Assembly (NCBI RefSeq): GCF_009905375.1
Contig: NC_133648.1
Coordinates: 89,654,631 to 89,718,630 of the forward strand
Direction of reading: 5' to 3'
DNA length: 64,000 bases
Origin: Apium graveolens
Lineage: Eukaryota; Streptophyta; Magnoliopsida; Apiales; Apiaceae
Positions within the stretch are counted from its first letter, which is position 1, and every line of letters begins with the position of its first letter. The notes under the pieces are model-generated. The model saw nothing but the letters and a program-made list of their open reading frames with translations. It ran no database searches and was not told where the DNA came from. Below, piece after piece: positions 34,829 through 46,948 of the stretch. A program made the translations under genes and the position numbers.

Positions 34829-35079
34829 TTCCGTCCCGGAATCAACTCACAAATAGATGGGGGTACCTTTCTCGCAGGTGGCTCTCTAATTCCCAAGTCG
34901 ACTCCTCGACCTTGGGATGTCTCAATAAGAATCTGAATAGCTTGACACTCTTGTCCCTGAGTACTTTCTCTTTTCAACCAATAATTTTAACTGGTTGCTC
35001 AATGTAGAATAGATCTAGTACTTACTCATGTTTCACTATATTCTTGGTATCCGCATTATACTTTCTCAACATTGGCACA

Positions 35080-36010
35080 TGAAAAATACTATGAACCTGT
35101 TGAAGGTTTGGAGGTAAAGCCAATTCGTATGCCACGGTTCTATTTGTCACAAAATCTCAAAGGACCCATATATCGGGAACTCAACTTCCCTTTCTTTCCA
35201 AATCTCATCAGTCCTTCCCATGGTGACACTTTCAAAAATACCTGGTCACCCACTTCATACTCTCTGTCTTTTCGTGCTAAGTCGGCATATTTACGCTGTC
35301 GGTCATCCTCTGATCAACTCAACTATGTCCCTCGTTCTTTACACCAAGTCGGGACCTAGTAACTTTCTTTCACCAACTTCATCCCAGTACAAGGGTGAAT
35401 GGAACCTCCGACCATACAGCGCCTCATGTGGGGGAATTTCTATACTCGCATGATAACTATGATTATAGGCAAACTCTATCAAAGATAGGTGTTCATCTCA
35501 ATAACCTTAAAAATCAATTACAAAATTTCTCAACATGTACTCCAATGTCTGAATGATTCACTCACTTTGTCCATCGGTTTGGGGATGGTATGCAGTACTC
35601 ACATTCAGTTTGGTTCATAAGCATTCCTGAAAGCTCCTCAAAAAAATCTGGAGTTGAATCGGGGATCTCTGTCAGATACGATAGCTACAGAGACTCCATG
35701 TCTTATCACAATTTCCTTGATGTATAGCTCTGCTAATCTATCCACCATGTAGGTTTTCTTGATTGGAAGAAAGTATGCTGACTTGGTCAGTCGATATATA
35801 ATTACTCATATTGCATCACGGTTAGCCTTAGCTCGGGGAAATCCTACCACAGAATCCATGGCTATTTGTTCCCACTTTCACATCGGAATTCCTAAGGGTT
35901 GTAGGAGTCCCCTCAGTCGCTGATGTTCCACCTTCACTCTTTAACAGGTCAAACACTTACTGACTCAATTGGCCACGTCTCTTTTCATGTTGGGTCATCA
36001 ATAATATTCA
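35080..36010 (-). pseudogene. C integrase, heavily broken
   Basis: Recognisable pieces on the minus strand, in several frames, are TNSHGFC, a stretch like the integrase core around 35640-35830, TKLNVSTAYHPQTDGQSE (the region carrying the catalytic Glu), and the C-terminal block VGDQVFLKVSPWEGLMRFGK, KLSSRYMGP (35165-35255), then LPPNLQQVHSIFHVPMLRKY (35056-35125). The last block is the family's gypsy C-terminal fold. I see no chromodomain. The N-terminal zinc region is missing. More than ten stops lie in this stretch. Confidence 0.8.
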
Positions 36011-36011
36011 T

Positions 36012-36269
36012 TTAGATCTCGGTACATCTTGGTACCTCCAGGATGAATTGAATATCCATCGGCAATGCCAGCACGGGGGCTGTTACCAAACTCCTTTTCA
36101 ATTCCTGAAAACTATCCTCACATTTTTCATTCCACGCAACCTTTTCCGTTTTGCAAGTAGGCCTAGTCAAAGGTCCTGATATCTTAGCGAAATCCTGTAC
36201 GAACCTCTCATAAAACCGGTTAATTCCCAAAAAGTTCCTACTTCCGTAGGTGTGGTTATTCTTTCTCAT
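36012..36269 (-). pseudogene. C start of RNase H region, truncated
   Basis: Shows FLGINRFYERFVQDFAKIS and GPLTRPTCKTEKVAWNEKCE, then FQELKRSLVTAPVLALP, the segment between RT and RNase H. Immediately afterwards, where the catalytic RNase H block should begin, unrelated or integrase-derived residues follow. Most of RNase H and the integrase zinc region are therefore deleted. Confidence 0.8.
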
Positions 36270-36860
36270 TGGAATACTGCCTCAACATTGGTAGGGGCAA
36301 CTAGCACTCTTTCACTGCTCATCAATTGTCCTAAGATCTGAACTTCATTTTGCCAGAATTCGCACCTTGAGAATTTGGCAAACAACTTTTCTCTTCTCAA
36401 TGCTTCTACCACTATCCTCAGATATTCCGCATGTTCTTCCTCCATTTTAGAATAGACTAAAATATTATCAATAAAAATAATGACGCACACGTGCAAATAC
36501 TTTTTAAACACTCGATTCACAAAGTCCATGAAAGCTACTGGGGAATTCTTTAGCCCGAACGACGTCACCAAGAACTCATAATGTCCATACCTCGTGCGAA
36601 ATACGGTATTTGTCCCCTGTTTTAATCTTCAGTTGGTGATATCCCGTTCTTAGATCGATTTTCGAAAAGTGTACAACTCCTTCAAGTTGGTCAAACGAAT
36701 CGTCAATTCTAGAGAGAGGGTATCTGTTCTTAATAGTCAGCTTATTCAGTTCCCTATACTCTGTGCACAATCGCATACTGCCATCCTTCTTTTTGACAAA
36801 CAACATTGGTGTGCCTCATGGTGACACATTAGGTCTCATCATTCCTTTGTTCAACAGTTC
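36266..36860 (-). pseudogene. C reverse transcriptase
   Basis: Two overlapping frames: 36576-36806 with [37 protein letters not shown] and [15 protein letters not shown], then after a frameshift 36266-36571 with TSFGLKNSPVAFMDFVNRVF and the catalytic box as FIDNILVYSK. The family has FIDD at this place. The second catalytic Asp is Asn here, so the enzyme is dead even apart from the frameshift. Confidence 0.9.
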
Positions 36861-37500
36861 TTGCAACTGTGAAGTCAATTCTTTCATTTCAACCGGGGCT
36901 AGCCTATATGGGGCTTTTTGAAACTGATGTCATTCCTGATGCTAATTCGATAGCGAACTCTATCTCTCGGTCAGGTGATAATCCTGAAAGGTCTTTGGAA
37001 AACACATCCTCAAATTCGTTAAAAACTGGTATGTCACATACATCGGGGCTTCTCTCTTGGTACCCGCCACGTATGCTAAATACGCTTTGCTATAATTCCT
37101 CAATAATTGCTTCGCTTGAGCAATATTCAAAAATTTCTGGGTCTGACGCTGACCCTTAATCACAATTTCCTTACCGTTAGGCATTCGGATTTTAACTTTC
37201 TTTCCTTAATAATCAATCTAAGTACCATTGCTCGACAACCAATCCATTTTTAAGACCACATCAAATTCTCTCAGCCTGAAAGGAATTAAGTCCAACTTAA
37301 AGTCCTTCCCTCCTAGTTCCCACTTGCAGATTAGATGAATCTCATTAATTGGAACAACCTCTAAATTCACTATTTCTATTCGCAATAATTCTCGCATTGG
37401 AATCACATTAAGTTTTAACTTGGCCAAAAATCTCGCGATATAAAATACTTAGTTGCTTCAGAATTAAACAGAATATTTGCAGTAACCAAATTGAGTAAAA
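36860..37500 (-). pseudogene. C protease and linker to RT
   Basis: Contains NLEVVPINEIHLICKWELGG, FKLDLIPFRLREFDVVLKMDWL (the C-terminal part of the gypsy protease) and, after a frameshift, MPNGKEIVIKGQRQTQKFLN and the pre-RT linker to about 36900. The active-site part, near 37440-37500, is not preserved in a readable frame. Confidence 0.75.
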
Positions 37501-37512
37501 GGTTACCTGCTA

Positions 37513-38590
37513 TCACGCCCTAGCTGGGTTGGGGCAGTTGCTAGAATAATGTCTTGGTTGGTTGCAATTAAAGAACCTCAGTAGCTCTTTTCCCAAATTA
37601 CATACCCCGAGATGTTTCTCCCCACATGACTTATGATCTGGTAGGGGTGACCGAAACTGGTTATAAAACATAGTCCTATATTGACCACCTCCCTGGGCGA
37701 TACTCTTGCTTACCGGTTCGCTAAACCTGGTACCCACTACGGGTTGGGACACCGCTCCCCTCTCAGTCCTAATCGGAAACTTCTATTTATCGCTCTACCG
37801 CCTTGGCTTCCGAACTCCTCTTCTTGCTCTCTTCCTCTTTTTGACCTTGCTCACTCTCTGCCTCTACAATCGAGGCCTTTTTGCACATAGTCTGTTATCT
37901 CAAGTAATGACACTCGGTCCTGAATTCATTGTTTCAGCCCTTACTGAAATCTCCTTGCCTTTTTCTCTTTCGTGTTCACAAACTCCGGCACGAATCTCAA
38001 CAGTTCAATAAATTTGGCTTTGTACACAGCCACTGACATCTTATCTTACTTAATCTCTAGAAACTTCAACTCCATCTGAGCCTCCATAAACCTGGGAAAT
38101 ACTTTTCCCCATGTGATAATCACATCAGTCTCCAGGGTTCCTTTAGGTTCCCACTAATAATTTGCTTCTCCTTTCAACATATAATTGGTGAACACGGTCT
38201 TTTGTGTCTCTTCTATAGGCACTATCTCAAAGCTCTTTTCCATTTCTTTCAGCCAAGCTCTGGCCTTAACAGATTAGCAGTCCCTTGAAATTTCTGGGGG
38301 TTTTAACAACCTAAAGGCCTTAAAGACATTAGTAACTGGAACATGATCAACCTGGGTTGAGGGTGACAATTTAAATTATCTCGAAGAAGATTCATAATTT
38401 GGTCCATGGGGTTTCCGCTCTGGCCTTCCCCCTCGTTAGTATCCATAGTTTCTTCTTCATTGTAATCCTCTAAGTCGAATTCATTATATTCGACTTCCTC
38501 GTGTTCTTGGTTATTTTGGTTTACCAATTCAGCAGGGTTTGCTCTAGTTCCCCAATATGTCGGGGTGGCATCGTTATGCTAATATTAAAG
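37513..38590 (-). pseudogene. C gag
   Basis: The N-terminal part (YNEFDLEDYNEEETMDTNEG) is acidic. Then come AFRLLKPPE, ARAWLKEMEKSFEIVPIEET, VFTNYMLKGEANY, FMEAQMELKFLEIK and KAKFIELLRFVPEFVN, the gypsy gag core, with at least four stops or shifts. The zinc knuckle reads FFNCNQPRHYSSNCPNP. The first Cys of the CCHC motif is Phe. Confidence 0.85.
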
Positions 38591-39671
38591 ATCACCAATA
38601 TAACATTATTCGCGTCTCTCCTCATTATGTTAAAGTCGCTTAATAACTTGCTTTGCCACAAATACATTCTTCATTCCTCTTTAGTTACTCGCAACGTTGT
38701 GCCCACGCACCTGATTTGATGCGTTAACAAAAGACGACATCCTGTCGAGAATATACACGTAGCTCCTAGTGATATCCCACTCTTGCAATTCTGCGTCAGA
38801 CTTATTGGTCTTCTCCTCCAGCAGTTCGGAGCTTGCTGCGTTGATTGCAGGAGCATGAAACTTTTCGAAAATTATTCTGTCGATTCTCGCTTTCCGTGCC
38901 GAGCTATAATGGCTTAACGGACGAAATGATTTCATATTATCGCATAGCATTCTCATCTTGGGACACGCTAAAATCTTCCTTATAGGACATAGATTCCTCA
39001 ATAGTATAGCGAATACCCTTCTTGGTAGAATCGCTGTTTATCATGTATTGAACCCTTATTATCGGAACAATACTTTCAACCAATTCAGGTAACGTAATAA
39101 CCTTAATAGTAAAAGAATTAAGAATCTTGATTCTTGCCTAATATGTCTCCTCAAGGACCCTCTATAAAGAGCTATGAGTAGCAAGACTCGGGTTTTCCAA
39201 TCAACCCATGGTATTGGGGTATCGTTTTCATCCCGCTTTCTCCGGAGACTTAGCTCCACTTCTATATCAACATTATAAAAATCATGTACAATTTTCTCCT
39301 TTCCTCATTTTGTCGATCTTAAACGATCCCATCAATTTCCGTATAACACTTCACATAAACACTTCAACATAACTCCTGGTAGTCCATCAACAAACTCTAT
39401 CGGCTCAACCAATGGACTCTCTTTTGCATATAACTCTTAGCACTCTTTTCTCTGAGTGCTACAACTCATTCTCTTCCCTTAATGTCGGCTTTTCAATCAA
39501 CTGTTAATAACTCAACCAATGCCTCAACTCTTAAGGCTAAGGTCCCCTTGGGTACTACTGTCGCGACTACTCCATAGTAATCCGACTACGAACTCGATGA
39601 AAGTTCTTGTTAACTTTTAGATCCTCAGTCTACCCATTTTACTCTTACTGTTTCCAAGACTTATAACCTTT
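38591..39671 (-). other. C untranslated leader
   Basis: About 1.1 kb between the primer site and the first recognisable gag codons. A 106-codon frame (38681-39001, minus) has no family resemblance I can see and is probably chance. Confidence 0.6.
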
Positions 39672-39684
39672 GGCTCTGATACCA
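39672..39684 (-). other. C primer binding site (initiator tRNA-Met)
   Basis: Minus strand TGGTATCAGAGCC, four bases inside the 5' LTR. Confidence 0.95.
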
Positions 39685-39688
39685 TTTC

Positions 39689-42600
39689 TGTAACACCCCC
39701 AAATCCAAGGTCGTGAATTCGGGTTGTTACGATCACTTATTAATTAAATAATTCTCTTTTCACAATATTACTCGACCTTTTATTCAGACTCACACACACA
39801 CAGGTTATATGCTTGGAAACATTATTAAATAAATCATTTCCACTTATCTACCTGACGGGGCTGGCGCACAAAAAGCCTACGGAACTCACGAGCGTTCCTT
39901 ACCCGCCTAAGGACAACAGTCCTGGTCTGATCCATGCTGGTAGTCTGTTGTGATATGATATATAAAAGCAAGGGTGAGCATTAAAGCTCAGCAAGGTATA
40001 TATCCCCATAATTAAGTATGTAAGGATAAATAAAACCAATAATTATACTTTGTATCTCCAAAGCGTTCTGAAAGTTTATATGCTTATCAAATTTATAAAA
40101 TTCTCAAAATCAACTACAATAGTATATCCACTGAATACTTGTATTCATCTCCTTCTCAAAATCATTTTATACTCGTACTCATTTTATTTCAAAATCTCAA
40201 GATGTTACTCGAACCAAGATTCTCATATGGGTGTGATATATATTCGTCAACATCCCAATTTAAAACTCAGCCTTATCGGCAGATTTCTCAAATGGATTTG
40301 ATATATAATCATCAACATCCTTATTTAAACTCAGTCTTATCGGCAGATTTCTCAAATGGATTTGATATATATTCATCAATATCCTTATTTAAAACTCAGC
40401 CTTATCGGCTCTCTGTTGTATATTTCACAACAGTTTTTCCAAAATGGAAGAAAGGGACTATACTGGAATAAACCACGTATCGGTGATCAGCCGAATACGA
40501 AATTTTCTCTACTAGTAGAAGGAATACAAACCTAGCCGCCTTTGGGCTCATCAAGACACTACACGGTGGTTGCCCATTGCCGTGCAAGTCCGAAAGTCAA
40601 TGGTCACATAGACCATATAACCGTACAATGCGCCACTCCGCGCTTGCATAATGCGCCACTCCGCGCCTGGTCACTGCCCGATACCACTCCGTGCCGGGCA
40701 GGCCACATTCCAGTCCCAAAACATTTATATCTTTTGCTCAAAATCCTTTTTCGAAGGAATAGGTCGTTAAAAGTTGACCTGTAAATAAGATGTTTTATTC
40801 ATTACTTTTAACTCAATTGATCTTTGGGAGTTGTCGGAGTTTTGAATTTAAAATCATTTTCAAATCCCTATCTGTAGTAGGGTGACACATATATTACTCA
40901 CTTGTTCTTTATTGAACGAGGAAGCAAAACTCTTATGCTTCTAGACTAAGTTCCCTAAGGTTTTGATACGTTTCAAATGATTAATCTCTTTCAAGAGTTT
41001 TGAATAATTTAGAAAGTACCTTTGGGAAATATGTCTATTTTTAAATAAGTTTTTAGAAGTCCGAAGACATTAAATATCTAAGGTCTCATAATAATCTAAG
41101 AGGGATTTAATGAATTGATAAAATCTTAAGTACAAAGTATTTCTAATTAAGGTTCAATGAATTAATAAAAAACCTTAAATACAAAATATTTCTGAATAAG
41201 GTCCAACGAATGGAGACACCTTAATCAAATAATCAAAACAGGATTTGGTATCCTATAATTGCTCTTTGAATAGTTAAATCTTTATTAAATAACGTGAAAT
41301 GATTTATAAACTATTCAGTATATTTTTAAATACTTTCTTTATATTTAATAATCCCTTAAGTATCGCTTTATAAAATAATCAATCAAGTAAGGGTGTCCCT
41401 TAAATGAATAAACCAATATTTCTCGAAGTTTAAGTCAAAATCTCAATCGTTCGCTTGATATATATATTACGCGAGCGTACTTTGTTTATCGAAATAGAAA
41501 TCTTTCGCGTTCGGCTCTCTCCGGAATTAAATCGTTATTAAAATATTTCCGACTCCCATTATCCTATATTATATTTGAAATACGTTTCAATTTCTCATAC
41601 TCGTGTAAAACGAAATTTGTTTTCGTAAACAATCGCATAATTCGTATGCATTGATATCATAGACAAGCATATATATTTGAACTGTAAATCATGCCATCAA
41701 TATCACAACAGTATATAAATATATAGCATGGATAGTATGAGATAGGGTTTCGAAAACTTGCCTCGAGTAATCGAAGTGGTATGGTATCTAGTGTTTGGTT
41801 GGCGATCTATAAACAAGAACCAACAGTCTAAGTTAGTACGCGATTAACGTCTCGCTTTTATTAAGCAACTTTCGCAACTACTCAAGTATAACGAATCTCC
41901 GATCGTCACATTCTCAACACTTATATTCTCACTTTATAACATGGTCGAGTTTTGAAATCGATCGTTCGCTTTAGAAAATTCATTTCGAGTTTTAAGCTCG
42001 AACGTGAGAAAACGCGCGTCAAAACTTGGTTTTTATGCGTTTCTCGCTTGCGCTCGCTTTACCAAAATATTTTTATAAAATCGAAAAATTAATATTTTCT
42101 CAAAATTCTTTTTGGAAAGTCTTCTCTACTGTCATATCCATTTTTTATAATTTTTCCAGAATCTCGAAATTATTTTAAGTCCTTCAAAATCACCATGCAA
42201 GTGGACTTAAGTGCAGTTGGCTAATCGCAGAAATGTTTTACACTAAAACGACCATAACTCCTAAACCGTAAATCTCCTCATGATGATCTACACATGTATA
42301 GAAACTACAAAACAAGATCTATCTGGTTATGGCCAGTGGTGTTCAAATTTTAACCATTTTCATGGCCGAATGTCCTGCAGAAAACAGATAAAGTGCAAGA
42401 ATGCCCAAACTCAATTTCTACTACTTGATCTTAACACAATCACTACCTATAACCATCATAAACACAAGTACTTCTCAAGATCCACCCACATACACCTTAT
42501 ATGCTCTATATAGTACCACATACATGGATTACAACTCAACATCTCAAGCCTTTAGCAAGAACATAATCAATACAAACTCAAACAAACACAATCCTTTGGA

Positions 42601-43681
42601 TCTTAACACTACAACAAACATAACTCTTAAATCCAACCATAAAACCTTAAAGGGTTGAAACTTATACCTTCTTGGACACTAGAAAAGGTAGTGCTAGGAT
42701 TATTGAGGCTTGGTTTGCTTAGAAAACACTTAGAAGGGCTAGCTCCTTAAGAAACAAAACCAAGAAACAAGTTAGAATTTCGGAGTTACATTTCAGCACC
42801 TCATTCAAACATTTTTATAAAATTGAAAAAAAATAATTTGAGGCTGAAATTTGGTACGAAGCTTACCCATGATATAGAGAAGATATGGTAAAAATTTCAT
42901 GATATTTGAATGAGTATATTTTGAGTTATGAATTTTTCTTTCTCCCTTGCTCAGAAAATCCGAACTGCTGGAATGAAAAATGGGAGAGCTTTAAGTGAGG
43001 GAAAAGGGGTTGTTTTCTTTTGTGGCTAAAGTGTGGGAGTGTATAATGAATATATGGGATGTATGCAGCAGATTTGACAATAATTTGGCAAAGGTATGGG
43101 TTGGTTTGATTGTGTGGTGAAGTGAGAAAAGGGAGAAGTATGGCTTGTGTACTTGTTTGTCTCCCATCACTATTCAACACTATTCTACTAACTATTCTAG
43201 TTAGCTTCTAATCATCTAGTTACACTCCTAACTACTAGTTAGGACTTGGTTATGCATGGCCAACTTGCATGGGATTTAATTTCTCATTCGTTTATTTATC
43301 GTAAACGCAATCGTCGTTCCATTCCGATAGTTTCCACGTATAACGACTTGTTTCGTAGCGATTTCTTTTATCGCTTATAATCCTATAACCAATTCCATTC
43401 CTTCTCTTGATCATAGAAACACCTTGATATATTATTTATTTCACGTAGTATTCCCGGTTCTACGCCATTCTTTATGGATACGAAAACACGTAGTATAATT
43501 GTGAATCTTCGAATTCCGTCGGCTTTTACATTCACTTATTTTCCTCGATAAACAAGAATATGATCTCGGATTCTCAAAATTCCACTATTCATTTTATGAT
43601 GATCCCCATACGTATTACTTAATTAGCTCAAGTTACTATTCACAGAAGTTTTAAAATATTACAAAAATCAGGGTTCTTACA
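39689..43681 (-). repeat. C 5' LTR (3993 bp)
   Basis: Same length and ends as 30816-34808, with no difference found by eye. In the sense of the element this LTR carries the promoter. Confidence 0.97.
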
Positions 43682-43686
43682 GTCTT

Positions 43687-46407
43687 CAATGATGTGAACC
43701 CTATCTTCCAATCTGGCCAGCCTCTTGTCAGCATCAGATGCTTTCCTCAGTCTCCCCAACAAATCTTGCATAGTACCATAGAGTATAACTGAATCCAATT
43801 TCTCAGCATTGTAGGATTTCAGATCAGCAATGTCCTGCTTGAGCTCATCCACACTTAGATTTTGCTGGTAATGCTGCAACTGCAAGAGATGCAGAGATTC
43901 CAGATGAGCTTGAAGAATTGCCTTGGTACCAGCATCTTGAGTCTCCTGAAGGGCCTTCTGAATTGTCATGACTTTTCTGACCAAAGTGACACCAAACTCT
44001 CCTGGTGTTGATGGTTTTGCCCATGCCCATTCAGGAAGATCAGGAACAGAACTTGGGCCTGCTACTCCCCCTAAGTTCATGCTCTCATTCAAAGAATTAG
44101 AGTCATCATCATTAGAATTTACTCCAAATTCTTCAGATGGCTCACCAGCTTGAGAAGGCAGCCTGTTGACAGCAGCTTTGTCTCTGAGAAGAGATTCTGA
44201 AGTGTGTACAATGTGTAGTGTATGTTCTGCCTCCACATTGCCCTGTGCAGCCAATAATTGATAGGCTGAAACAGGGTGAGTAAAAGTGTCAGCATCCAAG
44301 GAAATGTTATCAATGACAGCTTTGTAATGTTGCTGAAATTATCTTCCCTTGTCTGCATCATCCACTTTCATTAACTCACTAGCAATGGCTGGATCCACCC
44401 TTATAGCTTCTATACCTGCCTTTCTCTCAATTTCTCTCTGTTCTTGCATCAGGGGCTCCCCCTGGCTCACACACACCCTCACATCCTCACCCTCACCTTC
44501 TAAGGTGGCACTCCTCTCACTCACTTTTGCCATGCTGGAAGAAATAGCATGCATATGGTGACTCTCAACCTCTCCTTTTGCCTGGGAGCAACCCAGCCTC
44601 TCACTCAAAAGATCACTCCCTTCCCTCAAACCTAAAAGTGATTGTACAGTTGCCATGTCCTCTACAGTTGGAATTGTTTCTGTTAAGTGTGTAGAGACCA
44701 TCAACGGATAGGGAATATCCGTTGAAGTGGAAACTGATGGCATCAACGTATAACTGCTGTTAAGCTTATCCATTGAAGAACAACGACTTGTCAACGGATG
44801 AGAAATATCCGTTGAAGAAGGAAAAGATGTAGATATAGAAAGTGACATAATTGTTGAATCTGTGTGGATTGATTTTAAGTGAGGTGACACAGATTCTGCA
44901 ACTACATCTGAAATAATTGGCTGATGATCCAACAAATCATCTAAAAGATGATGATCACCAGGTTTTGAGTGGGGCTCCTCCCTGAGTTTTAATGAGGGAG
45001 AATCAGGAATTGATGTGAATATCATATCCACATCCAGAGAGGGTGTTGGAGAGTTTGATGAATGGTGTGTTTCTATATTGAGAGAATGGGGCTGTGATTC
45101 CACATTTGCTGGAATCACATCAAGCTGAATTTGAGAGGGCACAGATACAGGTGGATGTATCTGTGTTGTGTGTGTCCCTTGTGTGGAAACTAGGGTCTTG
45201 GCCTTCTTCTTCCTTGAAAAGGCTTTAAATGGTGAATGTGTGGCTTCAGTGTCCCTCCCTCTTTTGTTCTGTGTCCCTAGTTGGGGACTATTTTCAATAG
45301 TTACAACCTTTTGGGAGGATGCAACTAGGGATGTGTTGGACTCCTTTTGAACCACCACAGTCTTTTGAGAGACTGTGGCTTGGCTGGTTTGGGTACCACT
45401 CACCTCTCCCACCTTATCCTGGGGGGCTTTTTGATGTTCACCCCTCCCCTCACCACTCATACCCTATTCACTCCCTTCAGGGTTTATGGTAGTTGTTACA
45501 ACTGTTGTCTTTTGAGAAACAACAGAGGTAGGTTTCTTTGACTTGACTTTGGAAACTTTAGATTTGGTGGCTTTGGTAGGAGCCTGTTTGGACAGAGACA
45601 CAGGTTCCATAGCCACACTAGAAGGCAAAGAAACATTGGGGTTGGAAATAGTAGGAGTTAGAGAAGTATTTACCTCACTTACCTGTGGTGCATTCATGAT
45701 TGGCAAGTATACCAATGGCACTTGGCTGTTGAGGTTCATTCTCAAAAGTTCTGCAAGGACCCTTTTCTCTTGTGCCCAGCATTTGAGTTTATTATTCTCA
45801 TTGGATATAACCAAACCTTCAGCAACATGGTTAGCCAATAACATAATTCTAGCATAACACAGTTGCTAAAATTAAAGTACCTATCAGAAACTAGCATATA
45901 GAGCATATTAACAAGAGATGAAGTGATAGCATCAAAATTTCTAATCTTCCCAGAGAAAACCTTAATAAAGGCATCTCCAAGAAAACTCCATTCTTTCCTA
46001 AGGCCTTTCCTTCTAATACTACCTAAACTAGCAGAATCAAAAGCATAGCCTATGGAATCTAGCATAGCAGAGACATCTTTATCAGTGTGTGGTGTCATGG
46101 CATTATTCTCAGGCAACTTAAAGCAAGATTGTATATCATCACAATTAATGCAATAGTCCTTACCTTTGAGAGAGAAGGCAATAGTCATATCTGTGGAGTT
46201 GAACTCTGCAGTTGTCCAAATCTCCTCAATCACCTCACAGTAGATGGTTGGGGCTTCCAGCATTGCATAGCTTAGTTTGCAGTTTTTGATGAAGTCCATC
46301 ATCTTGTGATAATCAGAATGGGCTTCATTCTTTTCAACCAAGGCAATGAAATTGTTCTTTTCATAAACAAATCCTGTTTGAGACATAATTTTGTCTACTG
46401 GTGCCAT
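43687..46407 (-). pseudogene. S1 ORF2, N-terminal half
   Basis: Starts at 46407 (MAPVDKIMSQTGFVYEKNN) in the context ACAACAATGGCACC. The first about 185 residues form a folded-looking domain shared with S2 and S3 (YAMLEAPTIYCEVIEEIWTT, LRKEWSFLGDAF). A single frameshift lies near 45850. Then comes a long Ser/Thr/Pro-rich, low-complexity region with stops at about 45462 (TAG) and 44337 (TAA), and coiled-coil-like DADKRLARLEDRVHIIED up to the insertion point of C. With the other half the ORF spans about 1480 codons, much longer than I expect for the extra ORF of SIRE elements. Function unknown; usually called env-like. Confidence 0.75.
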
Positions 46408-46948
46408 TGTTGTGAGTAGAGGTTGCAGAGAAAAACTTGAGAATTTAGAGAGAAAGAGAATAAGAATTGCAAGAAAGCGTAAAGTGAGAATAAGAGTTCA
46501 ATTGGGCTTTTTATACTTTCTTGAATTAAAACGTAAATAAAATGATTAAATGATACTTTTAAGTAAGTTACAGCCGTTCAAGAATAAATAAAACTGTAGA
46601 ATTCTGAAAACTACCTTAAATACAAATACATACAAAACTGTATATCTGTATCAACGGTTGAGTAAAAGAATCAACGGCTATGACTCACTTATAGTAACTG
46701 ACGTGACACTTCAACGGATAAGGGAAATAGTTATCCGTTGATGAACAACGCCATTTTATCCGTTGAAGGATAAAATTACCAGAAATGTATTTGTCTTTCA
46801 ACGGATAATGAACATCCGTTGATGGAAAAATTTTGGCTTTCAACGGATAGAGACTATCCGTTGATAGGATAAGTCTTAATTAAAGCCAACTTTATTCTTG
46901 CAGTAAATTCATTTCAGGCTCCAAGGCAGATTATATAGATGACATAAA
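46408..46948 (-). promoter_or_regulatory. S1 spacer: paired palindromic motifs and internal promoter for ORF2
   Basis: Between pol and ORF2. Seven copies of TCAACGGATA or its complement occur. Six form three head-to-head pairs: 46711-46741 (10-bp arms), 46798-46822 (9-bp arms) and 46840-46864 (10-bp arms, 5-nt gap). Closer to ORF2, a TATA box (TATAAAAAG on the minus strand, 46507-46515) lies 108 bp before the ATG and is followed by a pyrimidine-rich leader. This resembles a complete plant promoter. That it works is inference. Confidence 0.65.

Larger units (their letters stand above)
30816..43681 (-). mobile_element. Element C: Ty3-gypsy chromovirus-type (Tekay-like), very young but coding-defective
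   Basis: LTRs 30816-34808 and 39689-43681, each 3993 bp, begin TGTAACACCCCC and end GGGTTCTTACA. The target duplication GTCTT lies at 30811-30815 and 43682-43686. The offset between copies is 8873 bp throughout, and every stretch I compared is identical. The primer site for tRNA-Met lies beside the right LTR and the purine tract beside the left, so C reads on the minus strand. The 4.88-kb interior keeps pieces of gag, protease, RT and integrase, all broken. It was inserted into ORF2 of S1. Confidence 0.97.

Noticed and set aside
35072..35359. A 95-codon plus-strand frame in element C
   Set aside because: The opposite strand encodes the recognisable integrase C-terminus (VGDQVFLKVSPWEGLMRFGK). 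The plus frame is its shadow.
43640..44299. The last residues of the S1 ORF2 frame ending at 43640
   Set aside because: The final 15 or so codons run into the C LTR. The true continuation is at 30815, beyond element C.
29083..46407. ORF2 as a viral envelope gene
   Set aside because: I could not see a signal peptide, membrane segment or cysteine-rich ectodomain. The residues are charged and basic instead.
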